Of a stretch of DNA of 9,558 nt, positions 6,900 through 9,558 are shown one piece after another. The notes under the pieces were generated by a model. That model saw only the letters and a list, made by a program, of their open reading frames with translations. It was not told where the DNA came from and ran no database searches. Source of the stretch: an uncultured Collinsella sp. (lineage in GTDB: Bacteria > Actinomycetota > Coriobacteriia > Coriobacteriales > Coriobacteriaceae); NCBI GenBank assembly GCA_900551555.1, contig URWC01000065.1, forward strand, positions 1-9,558. The letters are read 5' to 3'. Positions within the stretch are counted from its first letter, which is position 1; the number at the start of each line of letters is the position of its first letter. Both the position numbers and the translations under genes were made by a program.

Positions 6900-8380
6900 T
6901 ACTCGTCTCCATCCAAGCAGAGCGCGGCATCGATCGAGTACCTGTCCGTAGAATCGTACAAACGCTGTCCGCTATCGCCAAGGCTAATCGCACGCAAGTA
7001 CTGATCACGCATGTTATTGGTGGGCTTAACGCCCTTAAAGCGAACAAACCTATTATCAGGATCTGCAGTGGTCAGAAGAATCTCCGATGCCGGCAGCAAT
7101 TCAAGAACACGTAGGTTGTGGGCAGTAAACAAGAGCTGGCCCTTGCCAAACGACTCAAGCACGGAAAGAAGCTGCCCCAAGAGGAATTCGAATACGCCCG
7201 AGTCGAGCTCATCAATTGCAAGGAATGCGTCGGAGTACGAATGGACTTCCATAAGGCACAGCGAGAAAGAAATGAGTTTTCTTACGCCCTCAGATTCACA
7301 GCGCAGTGGAATCTCGACCCCATTGCGGCAAGAAAGAAACTCGACTTGCTTAGCAGGTGAATCGCCCTTATCAAGAAGCTGAGAGCCGACAACTTTAACC
7401 TTGATGGAAAGGCCCGGTACAAGCGTACCGATCAATTCGCTCACACGCTTAATCGCAGACGAAGCGGCTGGGAAATCATCATCCTTTATAACAGCGGGCT
7501 TAAAAAGATTGACAGAAAGATGGCCCTTCTGCCCAAACACGCGATTATCGATAATATCCATCGATAGCACGTTTAAGCTGCAAGTTGCATTTGCCAACGT
7601 CGTAAACACATTGACTCGGTAACGGAAATAAAACCCAAGCTCGGCGAGTAGACAATAAAGCGGAGTGAGAATCTCTTGATGGGCACTCTTGAAAGAAGCC
7701 GATTGCAGCTCGTACACAGCCTCATTAATCTGCAATTGCTCCGGAGGTTCCTCCTGCATATAAAGATTGAAATCGCAGGCATAAAGCGAGATTAGATATT
7801 TAACAGTCTGCATGGAAAGCATGGGAGACATGTTGCCCCGCTGAAGAACACCCAACGAGACAAGCATTGACATCTTGAGCTGCTTATTAGCGTTCAAAAG
7901 ATGGGACCAGCGATTTCTGGGCAGAACCGCCGCGGCAGACTCGGGAGCCTCTTGAACAAGCTCTATGAGATTCCTCTTAGACCCCCATTTGTCTTTATCG
8001 ACATTAAATTGTTTCACAGCCATTTTTTCGTGCGAAATCCAGACAGAGGCTGCTCTACGCGAAAAAGTGACGGTGTAGAACGTAAGAAATGATTCATCCG
8101 TGGTATCAATGTTAAACTCAATGTCAATTGAAAAAGAGTCTTTGCCAGGATAAAAGTAGTCGAGGACTTTCTGCCTGTCATATGCGGCACCCGTCATCAG
8201 GGTTTTGACCAGATCAATCGCTTCAATTACAGAAGTCTTACCGGAGCCATTTTGACCATAAATGCCTATAACGTCCGCCCCGGGCACAAAGGCAGAGCCG
8301 GGCTTCGATTTCGTAAAGGCAATCTCGCCAAAGGCAATATTCTTAAAATCATGAAACGCGATCTGAACAATACGAACCAT
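6899..8380 (-). CDS. AAA/ABC-type ATPase of the OLD/PARIS-like class (candidate defence sensor)
   Basis: This 493-residue protein is an SMC/ABC-like ATPase of the AAA_15/AAA_21 kind. It has an N-terminal strand FHDFKNIAFGEIAF, Walker A GQNGSGKTS (42-50), a signature-like CESEGVRKLI (361-370), Walker B AFLAIDELDSG (385-395, catalytic E391 after D390), and a His-switch FTAHNLRVL (418-426, H421). A long helical insertion lies between the two halves (about 120-300). No nuclease domain is fused; that activity would come from the TOPRIM-like gene that follows with a one-base overlap. In known systems of this design the ATPase senses phage proteins and controls the effector, which is inference here. 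The start is placed at ATG 8380 because AGGAGA lies six bases upstream. An in-frame ATG at 8416 overlaps the likely -10 box and has no such site. Confidence 0.85.
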   Translation of the reverse strand: MVRIVQIAFHDFKNIAFGEIAFTKSKPGSAFVPGADVIGIYGQNGSGKTSVIEAIDLVKTLMTGAAYDRQKVLDYFYPGKDSFSIDIEFNIDTTDESFLTFYTVTFSRRAASVWISHEKMAVKQFNVDKDKWGSKRNLIELVQEAPESAAAVLPRNRWSHLLNANKQLKMSMLVSLGVLQRGNMSPMLSMQTVKYLISLYACDFNLYMQEEPPEQLQINEAVYELQSASFKSAHQEILTPLYCLLAELGFYFRYRVNVFTTLANATCSLNVLSMDIIDNRVFGQKGHLSVNLFKPAVIKDDDFPAASSAIKRVSELIGTLVPGLSIKVKVVGSQLLDKGDSPAKQVEFLSCRNGVEIPLRCESEGVRKLISFSLCLMEVHSYSDAFLAIDELDSGVFEFLLGQLLSVLESFGKGQLLFTAHNLRVLELLPASEILLTTADPDNRFVRFKGVKPTNNMRDQYLRAISLGDSGQRLYDSTDRYSIDAALCLDGDE

Positions 8381-8386
8381 CAGCAG

Positions 8387-8392
8387 TCTCCT
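8387..8392 (-). promoter_or_regulatory. Ribosome binding site that decides the ATPase start
   Basis: AGGAGA on the minus strand lies six bases before ATG 8380. The in-frame upstream ATG at 8416 has no purine-rich site at the right distance, so the shorter protein is preferred. Confidence 0.65.
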
Positions 8393-8411
8393 AGCTTGGA
8401 AGTTACTGATA

Positions 8412-8442
8412 ATCATACTAGATATCGATAAATTTTTGCGAA
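8412..8442 (-). promoter_or_regulatory. Candidate promoter of the ATPase/TOPRIM operon
   Basis: TATGAT at 8417-8412 is a good -10 box. The only -35-like match is TTCGCA (8442-8437) with a long 19-base spacer, so the -35 part is weak. The surrounding 8400-8510 stretch is very AT-rich, which fits a promoter. Start of transcription would fall near 8405, leaving a leader of about 25 bases. Confidence 0.35.
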
Positions 8443-8529
8443 TTAGTTATAAATTATTCCGAAATCTAGAAATAATTAACCTCGAAAGCCTTGTCAATCG
8501 AATTGTTTTGACAGTCGATCGACCGCAAC
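8443..8529. other. AT-rich gap between the ATPase operon and the insertion element
   Basis: There is no convincing gene here; the short open frames lack ribosome sites and protein-like sequence. The stretch holds an inverted repeat, TGTCAA (8492-8497) and TTGACA (8508-8513), separated by ten bases, followed at once by the perfect 10-base palindrome GTCGATCGAC (8514-8523). These could be an operator for the ATPase operon or lie near the left edge of the insertion element. Base composition changes sharply to GC-rich just after this point. Confidence 0.45.
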
Positions 8530-8559
8530 GATGGCTAAAACCAGAAGTATGCGGCAAAA

Positions 8560-8890
8560 TCAGGACAGGTCGACCACGCCAAGCGCCAACGCATCTACCT
8601 GCACTGATAATTGTTCTCGGGGGAAGCGGGCACTGCGGGGCGCGGCAACGGCGCGCGATTTCCGCGTCGCAGCGCTACCCTGATGCTGAATGCCGGGACG
8701 ATGACCCACTGACCTGCTGACGCCTCTTCGGCCGTCCTCAAATCCGACCTGTCTCGCCCCGGCATCCGCGTCCCGGAGTCCTGCCATGACCTAATAGGAG
8801 CATGAGCGCGGACAATCGGACAAGCCAATTGGATTGTAGCGCTCCCGTCAGTGCAATGTCTGGGAGACCCGGGCGCGGAGCAGGCGGCAG
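8560..8890 (+). ncRNA. Possible IS110 bridge (seek) RNA leader
   Basis: In IS110-group elements the noncoding region upstream of the transposase encodes an RNA with two internal loops that pair with target and donor DNA. This leader has no credible gene and strong secondary structure. ATGCCGGG (8690-8697) pairs perfectly with CCCGGCAT (8758-8765). The overlapping CCGGGACG (8693-8700) pairs perfectly with CGTCCCGG (8769-8776), so two exclusive 8-bp stems are possible. A small hairpin GACGCC-TCTTC-GGCCGTC (8719-8736) lies inside the closed loop. A further 6-bp inverted repeat ACAATC/GATTGT (8812-8817 and 8832-8837) lies near the gene. RNA ends are not visible, and no guide match could be proven without the element's right end. 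Confidence 0.4.
8829..8857 (+). promoter_or_regulatory. Weak candidate promoter for the IS110 transposase
   Basis: TTGGAT (8829-8834) and TGCAAT (8852-8857) stand 17 bases apart, about 50 bases before the transposase ATG. Each box matches consensus only partly. In circularised IS110 elements a stronger junction promoter may form instead. Confidence 0.22.
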
Positions 8891-8906
8891 ACCGAGGGGA
8901 GCGAAA

Positions 8907-9558
8907 ATGGAAGGCGAAACGGTCATCGCGGGCGTCGACACGCACAAGGACGTGCATGTCCTGTGCCTGCTCGACGGCCTCGGGAGGAAGATCTGGAGCG
9001 GGAGCTTCGGGGCCGACCCCGAGGGCTACGACAGGCTGGCGGAGGCGATAGGCGACCCGGGGAGCTGCATGGTCGTCGGCGTCGAGGGCACGGCATCGTA
9101 CGGGGCCGGGCTGACGAGGAGGCTCGTGGAGCTCGGGTACAACGTCGTCGAGGTGCTCAGGCCCAAGAGGGACAAGGTGAGGCCCGGCGAGGGGAAGAGC
9201 GACCCGCTGGACGCCGAGCGCGCGGCGCGCAAGGCGGCGTCCGGGAAGGGCTGCTCCGTGCCGAAGTCGCAGGACGGCTGGGTCGAGGCGGTGCGCCAGC
9301 TCTACGTCGCGCGCAGGCTGGCCGTCGCGACGTCCACGTCCTGCGTGGCCTGCGCGAAGTCGATGCTCACGACGGCCCCGAGTGCCCTGAGGGAGCGGTT
9401 CAGGGGCCGCGAGCGGCCGAAGGACCTCATGCCGCTGCTCGCGCGCGGGAGGAAGGCGGGCGACGCGCTCGAGGAGAGCGTGCTGGCCTCGCTGCGGTCC
9501 GTCGCGGCGGTCTGGAAGGAGGCCCGCAGCCAGGTCGAGTCCCTCGACGAGCGCATCC
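8907..9558 (+). CDS. IS110-family transposase (DEDD recombinase), N-terminal part
   Basis: The frame opens at ATG 8907 after GAGGGGAG and stays open to the window edge (217 codons and one base). The N-terminal DEDD RuvC-like domain is clear: GVDTHKD (9-15, catalytic D11), GVEGTASYG (58-66, catalytic E60) and KSDPLDAE (97-104, with D99 and D102). The C-terminal transposase_20 domain with its serine nucleophile should follow outside the window, since family members are about 320-420 residues. The enzyme moves its element by RNA-guided cut-and-join of a circular donor. Codon use is very GC-rich, unlike the neighbouring AT-rich ATPase operon, so the two were probably not acquired as one piece. 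Whether the copy is intact cannot be judged here. Confidence 0.92.
   Translation, partial: MEGETVIAGVDTHKDVHVLCLLDGLGRKIWSGSFGADPEGYDRLAEAIGDPGSCMVVGVEGTASYGAGLTRRLVELGYNVVEVLRPKRDKVRPGEGKSDPLDAERAARKAASGKGCSVPKSQDGWVEAVRQLYVARRLAVATSTSCVACAKSMLTTAPSALRERFRGRERPKDLMPLLARGRKAGDALEESVLASLRSVAAVWKEARSQVESLDERI

Larger units (their letters stand above)
8530..9558 (+). mobile_element. IS110-family insertion element, left part only
   Basis: A GC-rich noncoding leader of about 350 bases precedes an IS110-type transposase that continues past the window end. IS110 elements usually lack terminal inverted repeats and make no target duplication, so the left boundary cannot be read directly. I place it near 8530 from the jump in base composition after the AT-rich gap, with an uncertainty of several tens of bases. 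The right end is outside the window. Confidence 0.6.

Noticed and set aside
6153..8380. Gabija or Septu system
   Set aside because: Gabija has the ATPase and TOPRIM in one protein plus a UvrD-like helicase, and Septu has an HNH partner. Neither helicase nor HNH motifs are present.
8443..8906. CRISPR array or tRNA gene in the largest gene-free stretch
   Set aside because: There are no regularly spaced repeats and no cloverleaf or T-loop motif.
8436..8957. Short frames on both strands between the ATPase operon and the transposase
   Set aside because: They have no ribosome sites and no protein-like composition, and they overlap the structured IS leader.

Overview
The window is GC-rich for most of its length and looks like a chromosomal segment from a Gram-positive, high-GC gut actinobacterium. 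A Coriobacteriia (Collinsella-like) host is my best guess. It rests on base composition, codon use and the Gram-positive type of Pel operon, not on a marker gene. Three blocks can be read.

Block 1 (1-6051, minus strand) is most of a Pel-type exopolysaccharide operon, in transcription order pelD, pelE, pelA (deacetylase type, DUF2194-like), pelF. pelF runs off the left edge of the window, and pelG would be expected beyond it. The genes are tightly coupled: stop and start codons overlap by 3-4 bases at each junction. PelD here is a fusion of an N-terminal degenerate epimerase (SDR-like) domain, membrane helices, a GAF-like domain and a degenerate GGDEF domain. The GGDEF domain has lost its catalytic motif but keeps an RxxD c-di-GMP inhibitory-site motif. 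Together the genes should make, export and control an N-acetylgalactosamine-rich Pel-like polysaccharide under c-di-GMP control. The pelA frame is interrupted by one in-frame amber codon at 2355-2357. It separates the membrane-anchored N-terminal part from the deacetylase domain, so the operon may be impaired or the allele may be variable.

Block 2 (6153-8380, minus strand) is a visibly more AT-rich two-gene module. It has an ABC/AAA-type ATPase of about 493 residues with complete Walker A, signature, Walker B and His-switch motifs. A 248-residue TOPRIM-like protein follows it, joined by a TAATG stop/start overlap. This split ATPase + TOPRIM layout resembles OLD-family and PARIS-type anti-phage systems, but the TOPRIM partner is not an obvious AriB or RloB. 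It is the best candidate here for a poorly described system.

Block 3 (about 8530-9558, plus strand) is the left part of an IS110-family insertion element: a GC-rich structured noncoding leader with strong alternative stems, where a bridge (seek) RNA would be expected, and the first 217 codons of a DEDD-type transposase that runs off the right edge. The AT-rich module lying next to an insertion element suggests an acquired accessory island placed just upstream of the pel operon.
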